From assembly GCA_963729195.1 (NCBI GenBank), contig CAVSNF010000022.1:124001-188000 (forward strand): a stretch of DNA of 64,000 nucleotides. Direction: 5' to 3'. The stretch is from CAVPTL01 sp963729195 (lineage in GTDB: Bacteria > Actinomycetota > Thermoleophilia > Gaiellales > JAICJC01). Shown here one piece after another: positions 50,207-58,498 of this stretch (positions are counted from its first letter, which is position 1; each line of letters opens with the position of its first letter). Below the pieces are notes generated by a model that ran no database searches, was not told the DNA's origin, and saw only the letters and a list, made by a program, of their open reading frames with translations. A program made the position numbers and the translations under genes.

Positions 50207-50631
50207 AAGTCCATCGGTTCGATCGCGTCGTGCTCGAGGGCGCGACGGAACCGTTCCAGCTGCTCGGTCATGTTCTCGCGGGTGACCCGATCGAGCACCT
50301 CGATCAGGCGATCGGTATCGGCGGCCAGCACATCGTCGTAGCGCTCGACCTCCGGCTGCTCGAACACGTCACTGGTGCGCCATCGGCAGTCGGGGCACCG
50401 CACCACCAGCTGCCAGCGCATATCCGAGACCTCGTGCCAGTCCAGCGGATGCACACGGTCGCCGCCACAGGCCGGGCAGAGCTCGATGCGGCGCACGTGC
50501 GGGAGCTCGACATGGGGCATCTCTGCCATGTCGGCGCCGGCCGTGACCGTTTGCGGAGCGGGGGCCAAATACACAATCTCGACCACCTTGCCGCTGGGGA
50601 GTGTGATCCGTTTGATCTGAAAACTTGCCAT
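50203..50631 (-). CDS. Zinc-ribbon hypothetical protein
   Basis: A 142-residue protein with an N-terminal strand-rich part (FQIKRITLPSGKVVEIVYLA), a central zinc ribbon (CPACGGDRVHPLDWHEVSDM then CPDC about 20 residues later), and a C-terminal acidic/Arg helix (LEVLDRVTRENMTEQLERFRRAL). Four Cys in two CPxC knuckles should bind one zinc. Family not recognised; a nucleic-acid or adaptor role is possible. Frame intact; ATG 50631. Confidence 0.75.
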   Translation of the reverse strand: MASFQIKRITLPSGKVVEIVYLAPAPQTVTAGADMAEMPHVELPHVRRIELCPACGGDRVHPLDWHEVSDMRWQLVVRCPDCRWRTSDVFEQPEVERYDDVLAADTDRLIEVLDRVTRENMTEQLERFRRALEHDAIEPMDF

Positions 50632-50688
50632 CGGTTCTTTGTGCTATGACGAGGGTCTGACCCCTGTATCGGCTGTGACGGCAGGTGC

Positions 50689-50715
50689 TTGAGCCCTTCT
50701 GTGGTGTGCTAAAGT
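50689..50715 (+). promoter_or_regulatory. Weak candidate promoter for the MFS gene
   Basis: TTGAGC (50689-50694) and TAAAGT (50710-50715) are separated by 15 bases, slightly short. They lie about 90 bases before the GTG at 50805, in the 173-base gap between divergent genes. I see no other clear feature in that gap. Confidence 0.3.
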
Positions 50716-50804
50716 CGGGACGTGGCACCGAATCTCCTCAGTTGAACGGCGCGCGGCTGCGCGCCGCACTTCCCTCGCCGTCCTGCTTGCCTGGAGACTC
50801 GTTC

Positions 50805-52036
50805 GTGACCACCGCACCGACAACCGCAATTCATCGCCTCGCCTTCGGCCGCGCGATCTCTGTAACCGGCTGGGAAGCCGGCTGGATCGCACTGATGGTG
50901 GCGGTGTACGCACGCACGCATTCGACCGTGTGGATGTCGGCCGCGCTGTTCTTCACGATCGCAACCGCGGGCCTGGTGGCACCGATCGCGGGTGCCCTGG
51001 GCGACCGCTACGACCGGCGGCTGGTGATGGTCTCCTCCGAGCTGGTGACCGCGGTGTTCGCCCTCGGCATGGTGTTCACCCACGCGCCGCTGCTGCTGGT
51101 GGCGCTGTCCGCGTGCGCCAGCCTCGCCCAGGCGCCGTTCATGCCCGCCTCCACCGCCAGCGTGCCCAATCTCGTGCCGCGACGAGCGGCTGGAGTGGGC
51201 CAACTCGACCGTCTCGGTGGGACGAAACATCGGCTCGCTGCTGGGACCGCTGGTCGGCGGCGTGCTGGTGGCCGCCATCGGAGCGTCGGGGGTGTTTGCA
51301 CATCGCTGCGGTCGCGGCGCTGCTGTCCGCGGCGACGGTGGCATCGGTCTCAGGCAACTTTGGCGGTCGGGTCGCGCATCACGGCGAGCACGGTGAGCTG
51401 CGCGCCGGATTCGTGTTCGTGTGGCACTCGCCGGTTCTGCGCGGGATGACCGCGGCATGGATGGTGCTGCTGTTCCTGCTCGGCCCGATCCTGGTGGCCG
51501 AGCTGCCACTGGCACATGAGTTCGGGCAGGGCGCGGCCGGGTACGGCGTGATCGCCGCCTGCTGGGGCGGTGGCGCCATCGCCGGGTCGTTCCTGGGAAG
51601 GATCACCGCCGTCCGCAGCGAGAGCGGCACCATGATCTGGGGTTGCGTGCTGATCGGCGCCGGGTTTGCGATCGTCGCCGGTGCGCCCATCTTCGCGGTG
51701 GCAATGCTGGGAATGATCGTGGCGGGCATGTCCGAAGGGACAGTCTCCGTCGCCGAGATGACGCTGATCCAGCGATTCACCCCCGATGCCGTACGGGCGC
51801 GGGTCAACTCGGCCACCGAGGCTGCCGCCATGGGCGCGTTCGCGCTGTCGTTCCCCCTGGCCGGGTTCATCATCAACGTGGTGGGCGTGCGCGGTGCGTA
51901 CGCTCTGGCCGCCCTTGGCTGCGTGCTGGCGGCAGGGATCCTGGTGCCCACGATGCGGGCCGCCCGTCAGCCTCGTGTGGTCGAGCAGGAGCCGGCACGT
52001 GAACTGGCCGCTTCAGCGCCGGCGGCGGCAGAGTGA
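50805..52036 (+). CDS. MFS transporter, EntS/MFS_3-like exporter
   Basis: About 410 residues with 12 predicted spans (AISVTGWEAGWIALMVAVYA; GALGDRYDRRLVMV is the MFS loop 2-3 motif; FLLGPILVAELPLAHEFG; YGVIAACWGGGAIAGSFLG). The MFS_3 group often exports siderophores or drugs. GTG 50805 has GGAG 8 bases upstream. Indels near 51183 and 51297 shift the frame. GTGA joins it to the next small membrane gene. The substrate is unknown. Confidence 0.82.
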
Positions 52037-52379
52037 CCGTTCTCAGCGCCTCTCAGCTCCTGTTGGCGCTGCTGGAGCTGGTGGTTCCCGCCGCGATCCT
52101 GCTGCTGGGCATCTGGATGATCGTGGACGTGCTGCGGCGACGTGATGTCTCGGCTCTCAAGAAAGTGCTCTGGATCCTGCTCGTCTGGCGATCCCGTACC
52201 TGGGCATCCCGGCCTACCTTGGCGTGCACGCGTTCAGCCGGACGGATCTCTCCCGGGCCAAGCAGTGGACGTGGCTGATCGCGATGTTGCTGGTCTTCGT
52301 CGTGTTCGCGTCGGCCTACGTCATCATCAACCGCAGGCTGCTCGCCGAGCGGAGGTCCGGCCAGGCCGTCACGGGCTAG
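52033..52379 (+). CDS. Small membrane protein, three-span
   Basis: About 115 residues. Spans: LLLALLELVVPAAILLLGIW, then after one indel near 52185 WILLVWAIPYLGIPAYLGVH-like and WTWLIAMLLVFVVFASAYVI, with a basic tail (RRLLAERRSGQ). It resembles phospholipase_D-nuclease N-terminal-type (PLDc_N) membrane segments without the nuclease. It starts with a GTGA overlap on the MFS gene, and its TAG shares CTAG with convergent gabT. Confidence 0.65.
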
Positions 52380-53728
52380 TCCCCGGCGGCCGCCAGTGCC
52401 GGCGCACCGCATGCCACCGCGACCGCCTCGGAGAGGATGTCGAGCGCCTCGTCCAGCTGCTCGTCGGTGGCCACCAGCGGCACCAGCACGCGCACGCAGT
52501 TGCCGTCCAGCCCGGCCTTGAGCACGATCAGCCCGCGCTGAGCGGCCTGCTCGAACACTGCCGTGGCAATCGCGGGTGCCGGCTCCTTCGTCGCAGGGTC
52601 GGTCACGAACTCGAGCGCCAGCATCGGCCCCAAGCCGCGCACGTCGCCCACCTGCGGATGCAGCCGGGCGAGCCCTTCGAGGCGCTGCCGGATGCGGTCG
52701 CCGATGGCCGTGCCGCGGTTGAGCAGGTCACGGCGCTCGAACTCCTCCAGCACCGCCAGCCCGGCGACGCAGCCCAGCGGCGATCCCACATAGGTGCCGC
52801 CGATGGCCGAATCGTGCGGGGCGTCCATCAGCTCGGCCCGGCCCAGCACACCCGAGAAGGGCACGCCGGCTGCGATCGACTTGGCCACCGTGATCAGATC
52901 GGGCTCGACCCCGAAGTGCTCGATCGCGAAGAACTTCCCGGTGCGCCCGAAGCCCGACTGCACCTCGTCGACGATCAGCACGATGCCGTACTCGTCGGCG
53001 ATCTCGCGCAGGCCCGGCAGAAATGCGGGCGGCGGAACCACGAATCCGCCCTCACCCTGCACCGGCTCGACGATGATCGCAGCCACATTCTCGGCGGCCA
53101 CGTGCGTGGTGAACATCCTCCGCAGCTCCGCCAGCGCCTCGCCGGCGGGATCGCTGCCAGGCCAGCGGTACGGGTTGGGGAACGGCGCGCGGTAGACCTC
53201 GGCGGCGAACGGCCCCATCCCCGCCTTGTACGGGTGCGGCTTGGAGGTCAGCGACATCGCCATCAGGGTGCGGCCGTGGAAGGCGCCCTCAAAGGCGATC
53301 ACGGCCTGGCGGCCGGTGGCGAGCTTGGCCACCTTGACCGCGTTCTCGACGGCCTCGGCGCCCGAGTTGAAGAAGGCGGCCTTCTTCGGCCCGGAGATCG
53401 GAGCGCGCGCCAGCAGCTGCTCGGCCATCTCCACGTAGGCCTCGTACGGCACGATCGTGAAGTCGGTGTGCAAGAACTTGTCGATCTGCTCGTGCAGGGC
53501 GCGGGACACCGCGGCGTTGGTGTGGCCGACGTTGAGGCAGCCGATCCCACCCGTCCAGTCCAGGAAGGTGTTGCCGTCCACGTCGGTGATCACGCAGCCG
53601 TGCCCGTGATCGATCACCACCGGCATGTAGATGTCCTTGAAGTTTGCGACCGAAGCGCGCTTGCGATCGAGGATCGCGCGCGACTTGGGTCCGGGCACCT
53701 CGGTGCGCAGATCAACGGTCTTGCCCAC
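52376..53728 (-). CDS. gabT: 4-aminobutyrate aminotransferase, class III PLP enzyme
   Basis: A 450-residue aminotransferase. GHGCVITDVDGNTFLDWTGG, NSGAEAVENAVKVAK, GAFHGRTLMAMSLT, EPVQGEGGFVVPP and VDEVQSGFGRTG are class III landmarks. The PLP lysine is in TVAKSIAAGVP (about residue 285). GabT moves the amino group of GABA to 2-oxoglutarate, giving succinate semialdehyde, which completes the PuuA-PuuD-PuuC route 47 kb away. Frame intact. Close relatives act on other omega-amino acids, so substrate preference is not certain. Confidence 0.9.
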   Translation of the reverse strand: MGKTVDLRTEVPGPKSRAILDRKRASVANFKDIYMPVVIDHGHGCVITDVDGNTFLDWTGGIGCLNVGHTNAAVSRALHEQIDKFLHTDFTIVPYEAYVEMAEQLLARAPISGPKKAAFFNSGAEAVENAVKVAKLATGRQAVIAFEGAFHGRTLMAMSLTSKPHPYKAGMGPFAAEVYRAPFPNPYRWPGSDPAGEALAELRRMFTTHVAAENVAAIIVEPVQGEGGFVVPPPAFLPGLREIADEYGIVLIVDEVQSGFGRTGKFFAIEHFGVEPDLITVAKSIAAGVPFSGVLGRAELMDAPHDSAIGGTYVGSPLGCVAGLAVLEEFERRDLLNRGTAIGDRIRQRLEGLARLHPQVGDVRGLGPMLALEFVTDPATKEPAPAIATAVFEQAAQRGLIVLKAGLDGNCVRVLVPLVATDEQLDEALDILSEAVAVACGAPALAAAGD

Positions 53729-53823
53729 TAACCACCTCCTGGTCTGGCCCTCGTCAAAAGCGATTCAGGTTACCACGACGGTTTGCACAAACCCAAGATG
53801 CCGAGCATCTAGACTGCGGCGTG

Positions 53824-54400
53824 ATGGTGCTCTCCGATCGCACGATCCGCGAGGAGATCGCCGCCGGGCGGATCCGGATCGACCCGTTCGACGATGCGAT
53901 GGTGCAGCCGTGCTCCGTGGACGTCACGGTCGGGGACGCGTTCCGCGTGTTTCGCAACTCCCGCTACCCGTATATCGACGTCAAGGTGCCGATGGAGGAT
54001 CTCACCGAGCTGGTGACGGTCACCGGGGAGGGAGGCGTTCATCCTGCACCCAGGCGAGTTCGTGCTCGGGGTCGTGGCCGAGCGGGTATCGCTGCCCGAC
54101 GACATCGTGGCCACGCTGGACGGCAAGAGTTCGCTGGGCCGTCTGGGGCTGGTGGTGCACCAGACCGCGGGCGTGGTCGACGCCGGCTTCGACGGGCACA
54201 TCACGCTCGAGCTGGCAAACGTGGCCAACCTGCCGATCACCGTCTACCCGGGGATGCGGATCGCCCAGCTGAGCTTCATGGCGCTGACCACCCCGGCCGA
54301 CAACCCGTACGGCTCCGGGGCACTCGGATCAAAGTATCAGGGCGGCAAGGCCGAGCCCACTCCCAGCCGCTACCACCTCAACTTCGCACCCCGACAATGA
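53824..54400 (+). CDS. dcd: dCTP deaminase, possibly dUMP-forming
   Basis: About 192 residues. IREEIAAGRIRIDPFD and MVQPCSVDVTVGDAFRVFRN form the N-terminus. GKSSLGRLGLVVHQTAGVVD and AGFDGHITLELANVANLPI carry the active site, with Glu in TLEL and the Ser/Arg loop. Actinobacterial relatives often convert dCTP directly to dUMP. One indel near 54035 shifts the frame before FILHPGEFVLG. A TAGACT box lies 5 bases before an alternative GTG start (53821), so the mRNA may be leaderless. ATGA joins it to the next gene. Confidence 0.9.
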
Positions 54401-55257
54401 AGGTGCTGGTCACCGGCGCGTCCGGCTATGTCGGTACCCGACTGGCCGACCGGTTCGAGCGCGACGGCCACGAGGTGGTGCGCTTCTCCCGCCACACCGG
54501 CGGCGACATGACCGACGCCGAGGCGGTCGCCAAGGCGGTCGCCGGGGTCGACGCGATCGCCCATCTGGTGGCGATCCTGGACGGGAGCGATGAGCAGTTC
54601 CAGGCCGTCAACGTCGGCGGTACACGCAACGTGCTGGATGCTGCCCGGGCGGCCGGCGTCAAGCGGTTCCTGCACATGAGCGCCCTGGGAGTGGATGCCG
54701 AGCACGCTCCCCAGACACGCTACTGGCGCACCAAGTGGGAGGCGCTTTCGGCCGTGACCGCCAGCGACCTGGACTGGACGGTGTTCAAGCCCAGCTTCGT
54801 GTTCGGTGCCGGCGGCGGCGCCCTCAAGGCCTTCGAGAGTCTGCTCAAGGGGCCGGTGGCGCCGGTCATCGGCGACGGCCGCTACCGGCATCAGCCGGTG
54901 TGGGTGGAGGACGTCGGCACCGCCTTCTCCGCCGCGCTCGAGCGACCCGAGACGATCGGCAAGGAATATGGGCTGGGAGGCCCGCAGGTGTTCCAGTTCA
55001 ACGATCTGCTGGACGAGCTGGCGCGCGTCACCGGCCGCTCGCCGCGGCGCAAGCTGCACCTGCCGGCCTCGTTGATGAAGGCCCAGACGGTGGTGCTGAA
55101 ACACTTCCCCCCGCCGCTCAAAGTCACTCGCGAACAGATCGTGATGCTGCTGGCCGGCACCCAGTGCGACATCGCTCCGGCGCGGCACGACCTGGGTGTC
55201 GAGCCCTCGTCGATCGCGGATGCCTACGAGTCGAACGAGAAACCCACGAATCGATGA
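54397..55257 (+). CDS. NAD(P)-binding epimerase/dehydratase-like protein, NDUFA9-type SDR
   Basis: A 286-residue atypical SDR. The Rossmann motif is VTGASGYVGTRLADRF. FLHMSALGVDAEHAPQTRYW replaces the usual YxxxK region with YWRTKWEAL, as in complex-I NDUFA9-like proteins, which often bind nucleotide without classic dehydrogenase activity. The start overlaps the dcd stop (ATGA). The frame is intact. Its role is unknown; quinone or lipid metabolism is a fair guess. Confidence 0.85.
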   Translation: MKVLVTGASGYVGTRLADRFERDGHEVVRFSRHTGGDMTDAEAVAKAVAGVDAIAHLVAILDGSDEQFQAVNVGGTRNVLDAARAAGVKRFLHMSALGVDAEHAPQTRYWRTKWEALSAVTASDLDWTVFKPSFVFGAGGGALKAFESLLKGPVAPVIGDGRYRHQPVWVEDVGTAFSAALERPETIGKEYGLGGPQVFQFNDLLDELARVTGRSPRRKLHLPASLMKAQTVVLKHFPPPLKVTREQIVMLLAGTQCDIAPARHDLGVEPSSIADAYESNEKPTNR

Positions 55258-55324
55258 ATTTCGACTGGCCTTCATCCTGAACCATTGCTACGATTCTGCC
55301 ACCACGGAAAGGAGGTGGTCCGAC

Positions 55325-55369
55325 TTGTTAGATGGTTCAAGACGGGCGAGTGGAGGTGCTCGCGGGTAG
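55325..55369 (+). CDS. Possible 14-residue leader peptide
   Basis: TTG 55325 lies 9 bases after the very strong GGAGG and opens a short frame, LDGSRRASGGARG after the initiator, ending at TAG 55367-55369. The site is too strong to be chance, but whether the peptide or the act of translation matters is unknown. A second frame from ATG 55332 (VQDGRVEVLAGRGESLNR) is an alternative. Confidence 0.35.
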   Translation: MLDGSRRASGGARG

Positions 55370-55493
55370 GGGCGAATCCCTGAACCGATGAGGGAATCGC
55401 TGCAGCCGGCGTTGGGATAGCCTCCGTCACCTCCTCCGGGAGGGTGGCCGGAAATCAGGCAATCGCCGCTACCTAATTCAAGCGATATCGCCG

Positions 55494-55533
55494 CGACGGG
55501 GGCGTGCTCGGGTTGACCGACACGTCCCCGTCG
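55494..55533 (+). terminator. Hairpin terminator of the candidate small RNA
   Basis: CGACGGGGGCGTG pairs with CACGTCCCCGTCG (13 bp with one G-U pair) around a 14-base loop, and is followed by TCATTTCTCC. The T-run is weak, so efficiency may be partial. Confidence 0.6.
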
Positions 55534-55550
55534 TCATTTCTCCGTCAGGC

Positions 55551-55582
55551 GTGAATAATGGTGCCTGGCACCGATTATTCAC
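55551..55582. repeat. Palindromic repeat, copy 6 (32-bp variant)
   Basis: GTGAATAATGGTGCC, T, then GGCACCGATTATTCAC. Compared with copy 1, a C has become T in one arm and one base is added in the other. Outer GGC/GCC pairs extend it to 55548-55585. Confidence 0.9.
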
Positions 55583-55616
55583 GCCGTCAGTCACGACCGG
55601 CGCCTGAGGCGCAGGA

Positions 55617-55717
55617 CCCGGCGATTCTGGCAAGGATCGAGCGGCGGAGCGGAGGCGTGGCAAAGCCACGTTGAGCACCGCACCGCCGCGTGGGACGCCG
55701 CCGCCAGAATCGGCGGG
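55617..55717. repeat. 101-base cruciform-like hairpin beside palindrome copy 6
   Basis: The outer arms CCCGGCGATTCTGGC (55617-55631) and GCCAGAATCGGCGGG (55703-55717) pair with one mismatch. Inside are GGCGG/CCGCC and a small hairpin CGTGGC-AAA-GCCACG (55656-55670), followed by TTGAGCACC. It ends 8 bases before the dtxR-like stop codon. Confidence 0.65.
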
Positions 55718-55724
55718 ACCAGCC

Positions 55725-56466
55725 TCACATGCCCCAGCGGTCGGCGCCCAAGAGTTGGAGCTCGGGGCCGACTTCGCCGAGGGCGGAGATGGCGCCGTCG
55801 CCGCGCTCCACCACTCGCACCGACACGGTGCGTGCCAGCCGGTCTTCGATCTCGATCGAGTCACCACCACCGACGGGCTGGAGCTGTGTGAACGCCTCTT
55901 CGCCGTCGCCGCCGCGGGCCGTCACGGTGTAGCTGTCACCGGGCTCGACCTGGTGGCTCTTCATGTAATGCAGGATCTCCTCGGCCTCGTTCTCGAGCCG
56001 CAGCACGATGATCTCGACTGCCCACCGGCACCGCCGGAATCGGCTCACCGGGCTCGCGTGGATAGTCGCCGATGGGATGGCCGTGGGGACAGGTCTTGAC
56101 CTCGCCGATCATCTCCAGCATCTTGGCCTCGAGCCGCGGCGAGATCGAATGCTCCATGGCGTGGGCCTCCTCGTGGACGTCGTCCCACGGGATCCCCATG
56201 ACCTTGACCAGATAGGCCTCCACCAACCGGTGCCGGGCCACGATCCGCTCGGCCACATCCCGCCCGCGCTCGGTGAAGTTGATCAGCTTGTGCTCGTCAC
56301 GCTCGACCAGGCCGTCGTCGGACATGCGCCGCAACATTTCGCTGGCCGACGGCTGGGAGACATGCAGTGCACGGGCGAGGTTGGCCTGGGTGCGATCGAT
56401 GCCGGCCTCGTACAGCCAGTAGATGCTCTCCAGGTACTCCTGCGTGGCTTCGGAAAGATGCTCCAT
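55725..56466 (-). CDS. DtxR/MntR family metal-dependent regulator
   Basis: About 247 residues: a winged helix (TQEYLESIYWLYEAGIDRTQ; ARALHVSQPSASEMLRRMSD), a metal-binding dimerisation domain (VARHRLVEAYLVKVMGIPWD then VHEEAHAMEHSISPRLEAKM, with His and Glu ligands; CPHGHPIG), and a C-terminal SH3/FeoA-like domain (GDSYTVTARGGDGEEAFTQL). Such regulators sense Fe(II) or Mn(II). One indel near 56020 shifts the frame at the domain junction. It lies after the SUF operon on the same strand, a good place for iron-responsive control. ATG 56466 (MEHLSEATQEY). Confidence 0.88.
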
Positions 56467-56492
56467 GCAAGGCACTCTACCCGGTCGGACCG

Positions 56493-56795
56493 TTACACCA
56501 ACACGACAATGTGGCCGTCACGGACCTCCACCGGGAACGCTTCCACGTCCTCGGTGGCGGGTGGCGAAAGCACCGTGCCGGTGCGCAGATCGAATCGGGC
56601 GGCGTGGCGCGGGCAGATCACTTCGAATCCTTCTCGATCGCCCTCGCACAGCGGGCCGTCGTCGTGGCTGCAGCGATCCTCGATCGCGTACAGCTCGCCC
56701 TCGATCCGGTACACACCCACAAACAGCGACCCGGACTGGACGATCTTGACCCCTCCCTCGGGGATCGAGTCGACCGGCCCTACTGCGATTTCCAC
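56493..56795 (-). CDS. Rieske-type 2Fe-2S ferredoxin
   Basis: A 100-residue soluble Rieske protein with the cluster motifs CSHDDGPL and CPRHAARFD (C-x-H...C-x2-H). Similar small Rieske proteins serve dioxygenases, but one is often found in actinobacterial SUF operons between sufU and the regulator, as here. GTG 56795 overlaps the end of sufU by 16 bases. It may deliver electrons for cluster assembly. Confidence 0.9.
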   Translation of the reverse strand: MEIAVGPVDSIPEGGVKIVQSGSLFVGVYRIEGELYAIEDRCSHDDGPLCEGDREGFEVICPRHAARFDLRTGTVLSPPATEDVEAFPVEVRDGHIVVLV

Positions 56796-57205
56796 GTAAT
56801 CTCGTTGTCTGCTGCCCACTCGGCGGGGATCGACTCGCCCTTGAGCTCGGCCAGCGCGACCTTGAGCACGCCCACCGACAGCAGCGCGCACTTGAGCCGG
56901 ATCGGCGTCAGCGGAATGCCGAGCTCGTCCAGCACGTCCTCCTTGCCCATCCGCTCGACGTCCTCGACCTTGCGGCCCTTGACGGCGTCAGAGAGCATCG
57001 ACGCCGCCGCCTGGCTGATGGCGCAGCCGCGGCCGTTGTAGCGCACGTCCTCGACCACGCCGTCGGTCACCAGCAGCTCGACGTGCAGCTCGTCGCCGCA
57101 CAGCGGATTGACTCCGTCGGCTTCGACACTGGGGCTGTCAAGATGCCCCGCGTTGCGGGGATTCTTGTAGTGATCGAGGATGTTGTCGCGATAAAGCTCG
57201 TCCAT
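56780..57205 (-). CDS. sufU: SufU iron-sulfur scaffold / sulfur-transfer protein
   Basis: A 141-residue SufU/IscU-type protein. YRDNILDHYKNPRNAG is the family start. The three zinc or cluster Cys are in NPLCGDEL, GRGCAISQAAASM and RLKCALLSV. In Gram-positive SUF systems SufU takes persulfide from SufS. It follows sufS by 17 bases in the same operon. Frame intact. Confidence 0.95.
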   Translation of the reverse strand: MDELYRDNILDHYKNPRNAGHLDSPSVEADGVNPLCGDELHVELLVTDGVVEDVRYNGRGCAISQAAASMLSDAVKGRKVEDVERMGKEDVLDELGIPLTPIRLKCALLSVGVLKVALAELKGESIPAEWAADNEITWKSQ

Positions 57206-57222
57206 AGTCTTCTTATTGCACC

Positions 57223-58473
57223 TTACCTAGCGAAGGTGTGCTTCACCCGCTCCAGGCCGTCAGCAAGAGCATCCAGGTCGGCGGTGGTGTTGTACAGGTA
57301 CACGCTCGCCCGGGTGGTCGCGGCCACGCCGTAGCGGGCCATCACCGGCTGGGTGCAGTGATGCCCGGCGCGAACGCAGATGCCGTCGGCGTCCAGGATC
57401 TGGGCAACGTCATGCGGGTGAATGCCTTCGACGTCGAAGCTCAGCACGCCGCCTCGCCGGTGAGGAGCCGGGCCGAACTGGGTGACGCCCTCGATCTGCG
57501 CCAGCAGCGCATGCCCGTATTCGGTCAGGGCCTGCTCGTGGGCGGCAATCTTCTCCAGCCCGATGCCGCTCAGATAGTCGACGGCCGCCCCCAGTCCGAT
57601 GCACTCGGCGATCGCGGGGGTGCCGGCTTCGAACTTCCACGGCAGCTCGTTCCAGGTGGTGCGCTCGAGTGTGACCGTCGAGATCATCTCGCCGCCGGTC
57701 AGGAACGGATCCATGCGGTCGAGCAGCTCCGCGCGACCCCACAGCGCTCCCGAGCCGGGGCCGCACATCTTGTGCCCGGAGATGGCGTAGAAGTCGCATC
57801 CCAGCGCCTGCACGTCGACCGGCCGATGGGGAGCAGCCTGGGCACCGTCCACCACGATCACCGCGCCCAGGTCGTGTGCCCAGCGCGACAAGGCGGGGAT
57901 GTCGTTGAGCGTGCCCAGCGTGTTGGAGGCCTGGGTGACAGCCACCAGCTTGACGTTTTGGAGCTGCCCCAACTCCTCCAGCGAGGCGGGATCCAGCTCG
58001 CCGTCATCGGTCAGCCGCAGATACCGCAGCGTCGCCCCGGTCTGCTGAGCCAGAAACTGCCACGGCACCAGGTTGGAGTGATGCTCCATCTCGGTGGAGA
58101 CGATCACATCACCCTCGCCGATGAACTTGCGGCCGTACGCGTAGGCGACCAGGTTGAGCGCCTCGGTGGCCTGGCGTACGAACACCACCTCGCGCCGGGA
58201 GGGCGCGTTGATGAAGGCCGCCACCTTGTCGCGGGCGCCCTCGAAAGCCTCGGTAACCGCGACTCCAAGCTCGTACACCCCGCGGTGGACATTGGCATAG
58301 CCGGATCGGTACACCTCTGCCACCGCCTCGATCACCGCCTCGGGCTTCTGCGAGGAGTTGGCGGAATCGAGGTACACCAGCGGCTTGGTGCCGTGCGCCT
58401 TGGTTGCGAGAATCGGGAAGTCGAGCTTGATCCGCTCGGCATCCAAGGGTGAGTGAGGTGAGGCAACCGCCAT
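57223..58473 (-). CDS. sufS: Cysteine desulfurase SufS
   Basis: A 416-residue group II class V aminotransferase-fold enzyme. The PLP lysine lies in AISGHKMCGPGSGALWG (about residue 225) and the catalytic Cys is replaced in loop position by VRAGHHCTQPVM (about residue 365). It releases sulfur from cysteine for cluster assembly, passing it to SufU encoded next. ATG 58473 is chosen over an upstream frame for its standard MAVASPHSPLDAERIKLDFP start. Confidence 0.95.
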   Translation of the reverse strand: MAVASPHSPLDAERIKLDFPILATKAHGTKPLVYLDSANSSQKPEAVIEAVAEVYRSGYANVHRGVYELGVAVTEAFEGARDKVAAFINAPSRREVVFVRQATEALNLVAYAYGRKFIGEGDVIVSTEMEHHSNLVPWQFLAQQTGATLRYLRLTDDGELDPASLEELGQLQNVKLVAVTQASNTLGTLNDIPALSRWAHDLGAVIVVDGAQAAPHRPVDVQALGCDFYAISGHKMCGPGSGALWGRAELLDRMDPFLTGGEMISTVTLERTTWNELPWKFEAGTPAIAECIGLGAAVDYLSGIGLEKIAAHEQALTEYGHALLAQIEGVTQFGPAPHRRGGVLSFDVEGIHPHDVAQILDADGICVRAGHHCTQPVMARYGVAATTRASVYLYNTTADLDALADGLERVKHTFAR

Positions 58474-58498
58474 ACCCACAGGGTAGATCAACCCTTGA

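Larger units (their letters stand above)
55306..55545 (+). ncRNA. Candidate structured small RNA with strong Shine-Dalgarno and own terminator
   Basis: GGAAAGGAGGTGGTCC (55306-55321) is nearly complementary to the whole 3' tail of 16S rRNA. It is followed by ~170 bases of paired GC-rich sequence and a hairpin terminator at 55494-55533. CACCTCC (55428-55434) can pair either with GGAGGTG at the ribosome site (55311-55317) or with the nearby GGGAGGGTGG, which suggests a switch. A TACGAT box (55289-55294) could be its -10. No downstream plus-strand gene follows within 170 bases, so it seems a stand-alone transcript. I cannot name an RNA family. Confidence 0.5.
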
